A stretch of 20,029 nt of DNA from a virus: IMG/VR virus record IMGVR_UViG_3300050136_000008, positions 1 through 20,029 of that record. One strand, 5' to 3'. Both the position numbers and the translations under genes were made by a program. Of the stretch, positions 5,266 through 12,909 are shown piece by piece (position 1 is the stretch's first letter; every line of letters begins with the position of its first letter). Below the pieces are notes generated by a model. That model saw only the letters and a list, made by a program, of their open reading frames with translations, had not been told where the DNA came from and ran no database searches.

Positions 5266-6138
5266 TCAGGCTGCCTTGGCCGCTGCCGGGTGCGATGCGG
5301 TGAGGGAGTTGAGACCCGCTGATCGTGCAGCTTCGAGTGCCTTGGCTTCGCCGTTGGCCTTAAGGAACGCACCCTGCTTCGAGATATTCCAGCCTTCGGC
5401 CGTCCAGGGGTTCTCGGCGCGAGACGGCAAGCCACCGCGGCCGCCGCCGGAGCCACCACCCTGAGATGCCGGCCACCAATGCGGTTTCTTCTCTTGCATG
5501 TCCTTGAGCCACTCCGTTGGAGTGAGTCCAGGGGTCACGCCAGGGGTGTTGTCCTTGGTGAGAATACGACCGTCCTCGGTCACTTCGAACACGTTGACGC
5601 CGTTCATCACGGCATCGTCAATGGCGGTTGCGATGACCTTGCTTCCGACAGCGGCATCGCGCAGCGTGCCCTGAATCTTGCTTGATACGATCGCACCATT
5701 CAGCGCAGCGACTTGCGCCTTTTCAGCGTCAGTTGCCTTGCGGGCGGCATCGAGATCACGTTGCAACTGCGTCTTCTCGCGCTCGACGGGACCGAGCGCG
5801 CGACGCACCGCGGCATCGATCGCCTCAGCGTTCTTCGCAGGGTCGATCTTGCCGTCTTTGATAGCCGTCGCGAGTTGCGCCTTTGTCTCTTCCAACTCGG
5901 CGAGTTGGGTGGGGAGAACTTCTGGATCGATATCACCGAACTTGGTGAGCTTGTCTCTGGTAATCTTGTGATCGGCGCGCTCCTTGCGGATGCCCTCGTT
6001 GAGCTTGTCGATGTCGCTCTGCGTCTTGATGCCTTCGACACCAGTCAGTTCGAACTTGCCGCCGCGATCCGCGTAGAGTTCACCGAAGCCGGCCGGGATA
6101 TCCTCTTCCTTGTCGTACGTAGTCTTGAGTTTCGGCAT
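5266..6138 (-). CDS. Capsid scaffold-like protein, 290 aa
   Basis: Scaffold proteins assemble with capsid subunits inside the prohead and then leave. The start MPKLKTTYDKEEDIPAGFGELY has a good ribosome site (GGAGAAGTGTC). Residues ~45-170 form a long charged helical/coiled-coil region (ITRDKLTKFGDID, EELEETKAQLATAI-like, REKTQLQRDLDAARKATDAEKAQ). A hinge and a glycine-rich linker (SQGGGSGGGRGG) follow, then a C-terminal NPWTAEGWNISKQGAFLK motif. This architecture is typical of phage scaffolds encoded after the portal. A major capsid gene would normally follow, but none is seen here. Confidence 0.75.
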   Translation of the reverse strand: MPKLKTTYDKEEDIPAGFGELYADRGGKFELTGVEGIKTQSDIDKLNEGIRKERADHKITRDKLTKFGDIDPEVLPTQLAELEETKAQLATAIKDGKIDPAKNAEAIDAAVRRALGPVEREKTQLQRDLDAARKATDAEKAQVAALNGAIVSSKIQGTLRDAAVGSKVIATAIDDAVMNGVNVFEVTEDGRILTKDNTPGVTPGLTPTEWLKDMQEKKPHWWPASQGGGSGGGRGGLPSRAENPWTAEGWNISKQGAFLKANGEAKALEAARSAGLNSLTASHPAAAKAA

Positions 6139-6193
6139 GACACTTCTCCGTCTTTCCCAGGCGACCATTCGCTCAGGCGGCTCCCATGAGCCC

Positions 6194-6520
6194 TTAGTTC
6201 AAGCAGGCTTCCAGCGCCGAGATCGTTGCAGCGGACAGCCCGAACTCTTTGGCAGCGGCGATCACTCGCGCCTTTTTATAAGTGCGTACGATTGCCGGTA
6301 TGAACCCACAGTCGGCTCCTGATTTGGTTTTGACGCTCTTCGGCTTCTTGGCTTCAGGCTCCGGCACCGGCTTTTCAGTCTTCTTCGGCCGTTCAACATG
6401 CGTTGAAACCGGCGTAGGCGGTGAAACCGCGACGGGTGCCTGATGGAAGTGGCTGCTCAGGACGAGGATCGCGACGAACGCGATGGCGGCAGCGATGAGT
6501 CCCCAAGTGTTTCCGGTCAT
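6194..6520 (-). CDS. Membrane-anchored hypothetical protein, 108 aa
   Basis: The N-terminus contains one transmembrane helix (WGLIAAAIAFVAILVLSS, about residues 6-23). A P/E/K-rich linker (SPPTPVSTHVERPKKTEKP...) and a small C-terminal domain with two cysteines (SGADCGFIPAIV ... LEACLN) follow. No lipobox is seen. The start overlaps the previous stop as ATGA. The layout recalls a periplasm-spanning or inner-membrane spanin-like protein, but there is no diagnostic motif and no paired lipoprotein gene. Confidence 0.6.
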   Translation of the reverse strand: MTGNTWGLIAAAIAFVAILVLSSHFHQAPVAVSPPTPVSTHVERPKKTEKPVPEPEAKKPKSVKTKSGADCGFIPAIVRTYKKARVIAAAKEFGLSAATISALEACLN

Positions 6521-6789
6521 TGGATGGGTTTCCTTTGGGCAGGATGGGTAGCCCCAATATGGTTAATAGTCAAGCGGGCCTTTAACGCTGCCCTGGCGAA
6601 GTGCTGATTTGCTTCGAGCAGAGGTCGTGATCCGTAAGTCTTAACACCCGGCTGCATCCCGGCGGCGAGCACGTTAAGTTGCTGCCGGGTGTAGCCAAAA
6701 CGCCTGTGCAGAACGGTCGCATACCGCGCCTTTACCTTCGCGGCCGCAACGAACTTCGCGAGCGCTTGATTGTGAGCAGTAGGTGCCAT
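6517..6789 (-). CDS. Small basic hypothetical protein, 90 aa
   Basis: It starts MAPTAHNQALAKFVAAAKVK just after the portal stop and ends by ATGA overlap with the next gene. It is helical and basic in composition (RYATVLHRRFGYTRQQLNVLAAG). The ribosome site is weak, suggesting coupling to the portal gene. Not recognised; it may be a small head protein. Confidence 0.55.
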   Translation of the reverse strand: MAPTAHNQALAKFVAAAKVKARYATVLHRRFGYTRQQLNVLAAGMQPGVKTYGSRPLLEANQHFARAALKARLTINHIGATHPAQRKPIQ

Positions 6790-6792
6790 TGC

Positions 6793-8439
6793 TTAGCTCG
6801 CGGCGGACGCGCCCTTCTTGCCGACCTTGCGCTTCAGCGGGACCGGCGACTTACGAGTGTGCGGCTTGATCGGGACGTTGCTGTTCAGTGGGATCGTCGG
6901 CGCAGGGTCAGCCGGCGGGATATTTCCCGGATTATCTGGGTCAGGCGGATCGACCGGAGGGACATCGTCGAAGCTCTCATCGGTGTCGTCAGGAGGACTC
7001 CCGTGAACCATCGCGCCGATCAACGTCTCAGCTTCCTGTTCGATCTGCTCGTTCTCCGCGTCGAAGTCCATCTCCGTCATGTCGTTCAACTGCATCATGC
7101 GGTGCATGGACTTGAGCGACAGCGGCAAGCCGAGTTGCTTGGCCTGCATGAAGGCCAGGAGTGCAGCGCCCGCGACGTTCTGGTCCGCGAAGTCGGTCTG
7201 CGGAGTAACGCTGACATCGTCCGGGTTCTCGCCGACCCATGTCGCGCACATCTTGAGCGCCTGTTCGAGCCCGGCTCCGGCGGCTTGCGCAATGGCCGAG
7301 ATCGTTGTCGTGCGCGCGGCGACACGGATACGGAGCGCCTCACCCGACTCGCCGCGTGCGTTGCCCACATCCATGAAGGCGACGCCGGCAGCGGCAGCAT
7401 TGTCCTGGTCATTCTTGAGGGACTGCCGCATCTCGCCGAGGCCCGACGCGGATGCGCCGATGTATTTGGCATCGCCACCGATGCGGACGGAGATCAAGCC
7501 CTTGGCGCCGACGCGCAACTCCGAGTCCTCATCGCCGGCAGGCCCGATGATGACGAGCGTGTTCTGTCCCTGCATGAAGAGCGTTTGGCGGTAGTCCGCC
7601 TCAGCCCGGTAGATTGCGAGGCAGAGGTTGCTCAGGCCAAGAAGTGGGGGGACTTCCGGCTCGGGGACAAGGTCGGTTGCACCAATAAACACGAACGGAA
7701 TCTCTTGCAGGTAGCGACCGGCGATCTGCGGGTTGATGAAGTCGGCCGGGATCGGCATCGACATATCGTTGACTTTCACGCACACCGCGAAGTTGTCGGC
7801 CTCGGCCGGTCGCGTCCAGCCGCTCTCAAGCGCTTCAGGAATGCCGCGCGCCAAGATGCGATGCTTGCGCTCATTGACCCAGGTGAAGCCCTCCCGCTGG
7901 AAACCGCTCTCGTCGAGCACGACAAGCTCAAGCTGATTGCGTCCCTCGTCGCGGCGTCCGGCATCCCAGTTGATGATGCGCTCAGGTTCGTAAAATGAAA
8001 GGTAAGGAATCGCCTTGGCTGGATCGACTCCAGTCGGCGCGTCCACGAGCAGTCCGCAGCGACCGTAGACGAACTGCGCCTCATTGATGCGACGCAGGAG
8101 CATCTGCAAGCCCTCGCCCTGGATCGTCGCCCTGTCCATCATTGGCGCGAGCCGAGGCGTCAACTTGATGACGGCGGGCTTCATATGTACGATCCCGACC
8201 ATTGCCTTGACTGCGTCGCGCAGATGATCGTGGAAGTAGGCGCGGGTCAGATACGCCTCGTAATCCTTCCAGCCCGGCGAAGTCGGCGTGGTCATACCAT
8301 CCTGCATCATGCTTTCGGTGGGCGGAAGGTAATCGAGGCGCTTTTTCTTGACTGCTCGCTCACCCGCGTAGGTGTCGCGAAGTTGGAGCCACTCGCCGAG
8401 GCGCTCGACGTAGAGCGGATGTCTGTCATCGACGGCCAT
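6793..8439 (-). CDS. Portal protein, DUF4055-like, 548 aa
   Basis: The portal forms the dodecameric DNA channel at one capsid vertex and docks the terminase. The start MAVDDRHPLYVERLGEWLQL follows GGAGAAGTGAC directly after the HNH stop. Family-like blocks include WKDYEAYLTRAYFHDHLRDAVKAMVGIVHMKP near residues 60-90, VYGRCGLLVDAPTG, PYLSFYEPERIINWD, and GLSNLCLAIYRAEADYRQTLF near the middle. The C-terminus is a D/P-rich tail (VPPVDPPDPDNPGNIPP) ending in a basic stretch (KRKVGKKGASAAS). Position after the terminase fits the role. Called from memory of the DUF4055 pattern. Confidence 0.85.
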   Translation of the reverse strand: MAVDDRHPLYVERLGEWLQLRDTYAGERAVKKKRLDYLPPTESMMQDGMTTPTSPGWKDYEAYLTRAYFHDHLRDAVKAMVGIVHMKPAVIKLTPRLAPMMDRATIQGEGLQMLLRRINEAQFVYGRCGLLVDAPTGVDPAKAIPYLSFYEPERIINWDAGRRDEGRNQLELVVLDESGFQREGFTWVNERKHRILARGIPEALESGWTRPAEADNFAVCVKVNDMSMPIPADFINPQIAGRYLQEIPFVFIGATDLVPEPEVPPLLGLSNLCLAIYRAEADYRQTLFMQGQNTLVIIGPAGDEDSELRVGAKGLISVRIGGDAKYIGASASGLGEMRQSLKNDQDNAAAAGVAFMDVGNARGESGEALRIRVAARTTTISAIAQAAGAGLEQALKMCATWVGENPDDVSVTPQTDFADQNVAGAALLAFMQAKQLGLPLSLKSMHRMMQLNDMTEMDFDAENEQIEQEAETLIGAMVHGSPPDDTDESFDDVPPVDPPDPDNPGNIPPADPAPTIPLNSNVPIKPHTRKSPVPLKRKVGKKGASAAS

Positions 8440-8440
8440 G

Positions 8441-8938
8441 TCACTTCTCCATCCATTCGGCAATCGCGCGGTGATCCGCAGCGGTGCCGTCGCTCTTCAA
8501 CATATTGGCGCGCAAACTAATAACGAGCACATTTCCTGGAACATAACCTTTAGAGTTATCACGTCGATCAAGAGAGGCGAGCGCCCATTTATCGCGTGAG
8601 CGAAGATTTTTCCCACGTAAACCACCGTATTGAAGTTCAATATTTAGCACCGGGCAACGCGTCGGAAGAGGCATCAAATCAGCCTCCGTAATATTGAATA
8701 CCAAGTCTCGTTGTTTGGCGCGAGCTTTTGCAGTTTGAAGTAACCGCTTCACAGGATTCGCATACCGCCAAGTCCGACGTGCCTCGCGATGCGCTTCCGT
8801 ATTTCGCGAGTGATAATCTCTCATCGTAATGAGGTGACGACCCGGATGCCGCTCACGATAGCGGACTGCTATCTCTGCATCGGTGAACCGACCGCGCAGT
8901 CGCTCAACTCTCGGAGTTGTCCACTCTTGCAGCGCCAA
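8441..8938 (-). CDS. Free-standing HNH-type endonuclease, 165 aa
   Basis: The C-terminal half carries CPVLNIELQYGG, then ASLDRRDNSKGYVPGNVLVI and SLRANMLKSDGT. This is the phage HNH-like family pattern (CPVLG...SLDRID...GYVPGNV.VIS.RAN..K). The N-terminal ~70 residues are basic (EIAVRYRERHPGRH, VKRLLQTAKARAKQRD) and probably bind DNA. Start is TTG with AGGGAG eight bases upstream. It is inserted between the terminase large subunit and portal, a common place for homing endonucleases in phage packaging modules. Catalytic residues were not confirmed. Confidence 0.75.
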   Translation of the reverse strand: MALQEWTTPRVERLRGRFTDAEIAVRYRERHPGRHLITMRDYHSRNTEAHREARRTWRYANPVKRLLQTAKARAKQRDLVFNITEADLMPLPTRCPVLNIELQYGGLRGKNLRSRDKWALASLDRRDNSKGYVPGNVLVISLRANMLKSDGTAADHRAIAEWMEK

Positions 8939-8998
8939 AGCACGTACTCCCTATCCCTGCGGGCGGTCATTAACCATACTTCCGCCCAAATAGCAACC

Positions 8999-11539
8999 CT
9001 AACGAAGCTTGTCGCCGATGCGACCACTTCGGGCTCCGCCACCCTCCCAGCGCAACCTATATCTAGTTTCGTCGCCGGCATGGTCCTCAGCCTCGGTATT
9101 ACTTGACAGTATACCGTTGGCGTAGAACAGATGCGCGTCAGCAATGGTGAGGTTATAGACTAGCTTTTTCTCTGCGGAGCGCCCAACCGCAACTATATGA
9201 ACAGGTGCGGACTTCCTTGTAGCTATGCGATTTAGCCAAGAACTTGCTCCCGCAAACCGGACACCGCTTCTTAATGCAGCCGACAGCCCCGGCGGCGTAA
9301 GAGCACTGATCCGAGCAATAGAGTTTCGTAGGATGTCGAGTTTCAAAAGAACGCCCACAATAACCGCACGCAAGTTTGCGTCGTGGTGCGCCCGCGAGCA
9401 TCTTTTGGCTGTTGGCCCGGAGAACGTGCTGACCTCTGGGGCTTCTACTCCAGGCCCGCCATGCGGCGACCATGGTGGGTCGCCGGCGCTCAAGATGGTA
9501 TCTCGCGTGCTCTCCGGGTGGTAGGCACTTAAAGTTTTGGAGTACGTTGCGGTCGTGATTGTCATCCTTGTGGTGGACATGCCAACCAGCAGGGATTTTT
9601 CGTCCCGCATCGAGCCATATTTTTCGATGAAGGCTTGTGCCGCCCGCCGCCAAGATAGTACCGTTTGGAATGTAGTAAAGCCGTCCTGGATACCGGCGAT
9701 AAGTGACACCACGATAGATAATGCGCTTGACGCGAGCCATGTGATCCTCTCCTGAGGCGTCATGTAGCACGCTACCTCTGACAGCGCAATGAGGCCGCGT
9801 CCATGTATTTGAATCGGGTGGTGCGGTGTGCCCTCTAATATCCGGCCGTCAGAAAACTTGACAAGCTGTGTTTCGCTCGGCCCTGAGACATAGGATTTCA
9901 GAACTTCGCGAGGGCCAAGTGGGGTATCGACATAACTTCCCGCTTCAACTTCCTCGATCGGGCGCGCCCCATCCGGCGTATCAATCAGTGTGCCGGCCAC
10001 CCAGCAGTCAACGTCATCAATCTTCTTTTCATCGCGCGGCAGCACTGGAACTGTCGCAGCCCACTGCGGACATCGCGACTCGACAATGAAGAGGCCCGGT
10101 GTCTCGCGGTACATGTTCGGCGGCCGCTTGGTGGCCTTGAGCCGCTGGCGTGCCTTCTCCCAGCCTTGCTCGCGGGAGCCGGGACCTTTAACCGCCTTCT
10201 CCCAGATGAGGCCGCGATACTTGATCCCATTTATGATGACCGGCTTCTCGAAGTCCTCGGCTACACACGCGCCGTTCACTTCGTCGAAGATCGCACTATC
10301 GGCTGGGCCGCTCTTGGCCCGGCTCTTGCCGCTCTGGACATCTCGCCAACCGCGCTCGATCTCATATGAGATGATCTTCTTGGTGATGTCGGGAACGGGC
10401 AGCCGCAGACCCTCGTTGCGCTGACCAGTCCATCCGTAGACCTCGCCGATGCGGAACAGGTCGTGCGGCAGCGTCGCCCTGACCGAACCATCCTCAAACA
10501 CGAGGTCAGTTCCATCACTCTCGGCGTAGTAGCCGACCGAGAATGGCTTGGATGAGCCGTGGTCGTATGCGCGCGTGATGCGCCAACCCGGCGGCGGATC
10601 GAAGTCCTTGACGTAGATAGCGTCGCGGCAGTCGGCGAAGATGTCGTCGAACATGCCGCCTGCGGTGATATCCCACGACCCGAAGACCCACGCTCTACGT
10701 TCGGACTCGTTGCGTGCGGCCAAGCTGATGTTCGCGATGTAGTCAGGGTCCGACTTCTTCAGCAGCAAGTTCTCAGCAAGGTCGCAATGGATCACGCGGC
10801 GATCCGGGTCCTTGAGCTTCGTCTTTGGGTTTTCCTTGCCCTCGATCAGCGGCCCGAGAATGGTGCCGTCCCACTTCCCGTCTGGACCGATGCGCGGCCA
10901 GTTGCGGAGATTGTACCGCGACATGACCCAGTTGTGGCCGACGCCGTAGGGGTTAGTCGTTGCCAGCACGCGACGCGGCATGCCCGGCATCGTGGAGCGC
11001 AGGCACGAGAACATCTGGTTGTAGAAGTCCGGCGTCGCCCAACGAGTCAACTCTTCCCAGCATATCCAGGCATAGCTATGGCCAATATACGCGTCGAAGT
11101 CCGACGCCGTTTCGAAGTGCGAGAAGTATAGCCGCTCGCCCTCGGGAAACTCCCAAAAGTATTTGATCTCGTTGTAGAACGCAGTGGGGTGGATTCGCTT
11201 GATCCATTTCTTGCTACGCTCGATCACGTCACGCAGCATCGGATGCGTCTGCCGGAACAGAACGCCGCGCCACTCAGCGCCGAACCCTCGACCGACGTTC
11301 TGGACGAAGTCCATAAGCGCGACATCAGTCTTGCCGCTGCCCCGGTTTCCCTCCAGGAGAACTTCGATAGTATCGCAAGCGAGAAAGATCGTCTGCGATC
11401 CGGGCATCGGCGCCCAAGCCACTTCCTGCTCGTCGCCATCCATGTTAATGACAACTGGGTAGTATTCGCCATTGCGTAGCCGAAACTTGGCAACAGAAGG
11501 CGATGGTGTCTTACCGGGTCGGGTCATTTTCGACCTCAT
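8999..11539 (-). CDS. terL: Terminase large subunit interrupted by an intein
   Basis: TerL is the ATPase motor and nuclease that packages DNA. Walker A is GNRGSGKT (64-71), Walker B is YAWICWEE (156-163) and the coupling motif is TTNP (194-197). The RNase H-like nuclease has AYDHG (D326) and PADSAIFDE. The last nuclease motif is split: DDVD (508-511) is followed by a 303-aa intein, then TEAEDHAGDETRYRLRW. Splicing would join DDVD to TEAEDH, giving a 543-aa protein of normal TerL size. The first ATG is used because GAGGAA precedes it; MTRPGK four codons later is an alternative. The start overlaps the small-subunit stop. Confidence 0.93.
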   Translation of the reverse strand: MRSKMTRPGKTPSPSVAKFRLRNGEYYPVVINMDGDEQEVAWAPMPGSQTIFLACDTIEVLLEGNRGSGKTDVALMDFVQNVGRGFGAEWRGVLFRQTHPMLRDVIERSKKWIKRIHPTAFYNEIKYFWEFPEGERLYFSHFETASDFDAYIGHSYAWICWEELTRWATPDFYNQMFSCLRSTMPGMPRRVLATTNPYGVGHNWVMSRYNLRNWPRIGPDGKWDGTILGPLIEGKENPKTKLKDPDRRVIHCDLAENLLLKKSDPDYIANISLAARNESERRAWVFGSWDITAGGMFDDIFADCRDAIYVKDFDPPPGWRITRAYDHGSSKPFSVGYYAESDGTDLVFEDGSVRATLPHDLFRIGEVYGWTGQRNEGLRLPVPDITKKIISYEIERGWRDVQSGKSRAKSGPADSAIFDEVNGACVAEDFEKPVIINGIKYRGLIWEKAVKGPGSREQGWEKARQRLKATKRPPNMYRETPGLFIVESRCPQWAATVPVLPRDEKKIDDVDCWVAGTLIDTPDGARPIEEVEAGSYVDTPLGPREVLKSYVSGPSETQLVKFSDGRILEGTPHHPIQIHGRGLIALSEVACYMTPQERITWLASSALSIVVSLIAGIQDGFTTFQTVLSWRRAAQAFIEKYGSMRDEKSLLVGMSTTRMTITTATYSKTLSAYHPESTRDTILSAGDPPWSPHGGPGVEAPEVSTFSGPTAKRCSRAHHDANLRAVIVGVLLKLDILRNSIARISALTPPGLSAALRSGVRFAGASSWLNRIATRKSAPVHIVAVGRSAEKKLVYNLTIADAHLFYANGILSSNTEAEDHAGDETRYRLRWEGGGARSGRIGDKLR
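9098..10006 (-). other. Intein in TerL, 303 aa, overlapping an HNH gene in another frame
   Basis: The N-terminal splicing block is CWVAGTLIDTPDGARPIEEV with catalytic Cys1. Block B is GRILEGTPHHPIQIHG (TxxH type). Block F is KLVYNLTIADAHLFYANG and the end is ILSSN followed by Thr as the +1 nucleophile. The penultimate residue is Ser rather than the usual His. The insertion point is inside the nuclease motif DDVD/TEAEDH, a conserved site typical of inteins. Between blocks B and F, where an endonuclease domain would sit, the intein frame is open for about 200 codons but has no recognisable domain. The other frame there encodes an HNH protein. Confidence 0.9.
9153..9740 (-). CDS. HNH endonuclease nested out-of-frame in the intein, 195 aa
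   Basis: The gene has its own ATG with a strong Shine-Dalgarno (AGGAGAGGATCAC) and stops at a TAA that overlaps intein block F. HNH core: LHRKIWLDAGRKIPAGWHVH followed by HKDDNHDRNVLQNFKCLPPG and EHARYH (about residues 37-81). The C-terminal half has cysteine pairs like zinc ribbons (CGYCG, YCSDQC, CPVCG, TCSYSC). It is read in a different frame from the TerL-intein coding frame and the two overlap completely. By family it would nick or cut DNA, probably at intein-free terL alleles. The whole gene fits exactly where an in-frame intein endonuclease domain is usually found. Confidence 0.85.
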   Translation of the reverse strand: MARVKRIIYRGVTYRRYPGRLYYIPNGTILAAGGTSLHRKIWLDAGRKIPAGWHVHHKDDNHDRNVLQNFKCLPPGEHARYHLERRRPTMVAAWRAWSRSPRGQHVLRANSQKMLAGAPRRKLACGYCGRSFETRHPTKLYCSDQCSYAAGAVGCIKKRCPVCGSKFLAKSHSYKEVRTCSYSCGWALRREKASL

Positions 11540-12263
11540 CGGTTACTTCCTCGAACTCGACATCCTGGACTGGCTGCTTGCCGCCGAAAGCAGCATCCAA
11601 CTCCTTGGCGCCCATCTTGGCCGGAACAAACACGACGCCGCCGCGCACGCTCACATCAACCTTATCGCGCCGCCCCCAATCATCCGGGCGGCGACGTTCC
11701 ATGATCCAGCGGATCATCTCGGGATCGCGCCGGAAGATGGTTTCAGGAATAGGCTTGCCAGTATTCTTGTCGTACAACCAGCATAGCGGGTCGTCCTGAT
11801 GAATCCCGAGCTTGACCATGTCCGGATCGAGTTTGAACTTGACGCGGCCGTGGTGATGAAGCGGCTCCTCGTAGCCGGTCGCCATCTCGTATGCGGCCTT
11901 CTCCACGCGATCGACACCGTCTTTGAGCGCATTCCTGAAAAGAATATGGAAGCGCTCTGTCTGACCATCTTCATCGTTGGGTATTTGCAGATCGAAGCCG
12001 TCGCCCTTGGTGCCGCGCTCGCTCTTCTTGAGCCAATACTCCAGAGCCGTGCGCGAGCACGTTGCGCGCCGTAGAACATCGGCGACGACCGGAACCTCAG
12101 CGATGCATTTGATGATGAAGAGGAGACGCCTCGGGGAGTATTTGCGGCCGACGAGTCGATTGTTCTCACCGAACTGTCGGTTCAGCATAATCTCCCGGCC
12201 GCCCTTGCGATGGATTTTCGGCAGCGGCGCACGCGGGGGTGTATTGACGTTATCCGGGTTCAT
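11511..12263 (-). CDS. terS: Terminase small subunit, 250 aa
   Basis: TerS recognises phage DNA and regulates TerL. An N-terminal helix-turn-helix-like segment (SPRRLLFIIKCIAEVPVVAD ... CSRTALEYWLKKSERG, residues ~43-79) is followed by a helical middle part. A C-terminal portion with IMERRRPDDWGRRDKVDV matches the R.P..WG.+..V element common in small terminases. The start has AGGAGGCGGGTT upstream. The gene overlaps terL by 29 bp and precedes it, which is the usual order. Confidence 0.85.
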   Translation of the reverse strand: MNPDNVNTPPRAPLPKIHRKGGREIMLNRQFGENNRLVGRKYSPRRLLFIIKCIAEVPVVADVLRRATCSRTALEYWLKKSERGTKGDGFDLQIPNDEDGQTERFHILFRNALKDGVDRVEKAAYEMATGYEEPLHHHGRVKFKLDPDMVKLGIHQDDPLCWLYDKNTGKPIPETIFRRDPEMIRWIMERRRPDDWGRRDKVDVSVRGGVVFVPAKMGAKELDAAFGGKQPVQDVEFEEVTDEVENDPTR

Positions 12264-12320
12264 AACCCGCCTCCTATAGCTCTCAGCAGCCCATGCCGCT
12301 GCGCACGCCCATGCGTGCCG

Positions 12321-12530
12321 TTACGCGTCTTTAATCAGCTTCGCGATCTCGTCCATTGTCTCCAGGACTTCTTGGCGTTGTCCGTCGATCATGAGAACCG
12401 TCTTGCCCTTCGGGTTGTCACCCGCTGCGATCGTCTCCGGCGTGACGGGCCAGCGCATGCCGACGTGCTCGGGCCGAACTGCGATCGGCTTGTTGATGAG
12501 GTTGTGAACGATGATTATCCCGTCTTTCAT
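12321..12530 (-). CDS. FlbD-like small protein, 69 aa
   Basis: The pattern is IIIVHNLINKPIAVRPEHVG, then a variable loop, then KTVLMIDGQRQEVLETMDEI and AKLI. This order of strand, short loop, NPxxV-type segment and GQ..EV.ET.DE.. helix resembles FlbD-type small proteins and related phage proteins. The start has GGAGGCAGTC upstream and overlaps the preceding stop as ATGA. Function in phages is unknown; the similarity is by eye. Confidence 0.5.
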   Translation of the reverse strand: MKDGIIIVHNLINKPIAVRPEHVGMRWPVTPETIAAGDNPKGKTVLMIDGQRQEVLETMDEIAKLIKDA

Positions 12531-12895
12531 GACTGCCTCCGTGGTGTGGCAGCACCCCTGTCCGCCGCGTCCCGTAGTTCCTGGGTCGGCAGACCTTCCT
12601 TGAAGGTCCGAAGTTGCTGCGACCGTCCATTCGGATAGCCGCTATTCATGATCCGAAACCCAGCCGTCGTAGCCTCATCGGCTGTCGGAACCGCCTCCGC
12701 GATAGCCGTCTGGTGTGCCGCGAGCTTTGCCGGATCAGGACCGTCGCCGCTGTCCCACCGAATGGTGCGCGCGGTCTTCGTATCCGGAAGAGGACCGTTC
12801 GAATCACCGGTCCCCCAGAAAAGCTGCCACGCAGTCGGCTCCCAGCCGACGCTGTCGCCGCGTGCGTTGCTACCGTGTCCCTTCGCGTCCTTCAC
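12527..12895 (-). CDS. GHGS-tagged protein, 122 aa
   Basis: Begins VKDAKGHGSNARGDS at a GTG start (AGGAGGGCGCC upstream). It later has LAAHQTAIAEA, the HQxxI motif shared with other members of this cluster. The middle is W- and polar-rich (WEPTAWQLFWGTGDSNG), and the C-terminus is charged (AADRGAATPRRQS). It is the member nearest the terminase genes. Not assigned to a known family. Confidence 0.7.
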   Translation of the reverse strand: MKDAKGHGSNARGDSVGWEPTAWQLFWGTGDSNGPLPDTKTARTIRWDSGDGPDPAKLAAHQTAIAEAVPTADEATTAGFRIMNSGYPNGRSQQLRTFKEGLPTQELRDAADRGAATPRRQS

Positions 12896-12909
12896 GGCGC
12901 CCTCCTGTG

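Noticed and set aside
6679-7998. A long plus-strand open frame (439 codons) opposite the portal gene
   Set aside because: Antisense shadow of a well-supported portal gene; composition is R/D/L-rich with no domain pattern and no ribosome site.
10559-11131. Plus-strand open frame opposite terL
   Set aside because: Antisense shadow of the terminase; no start signal or recognisable motif.
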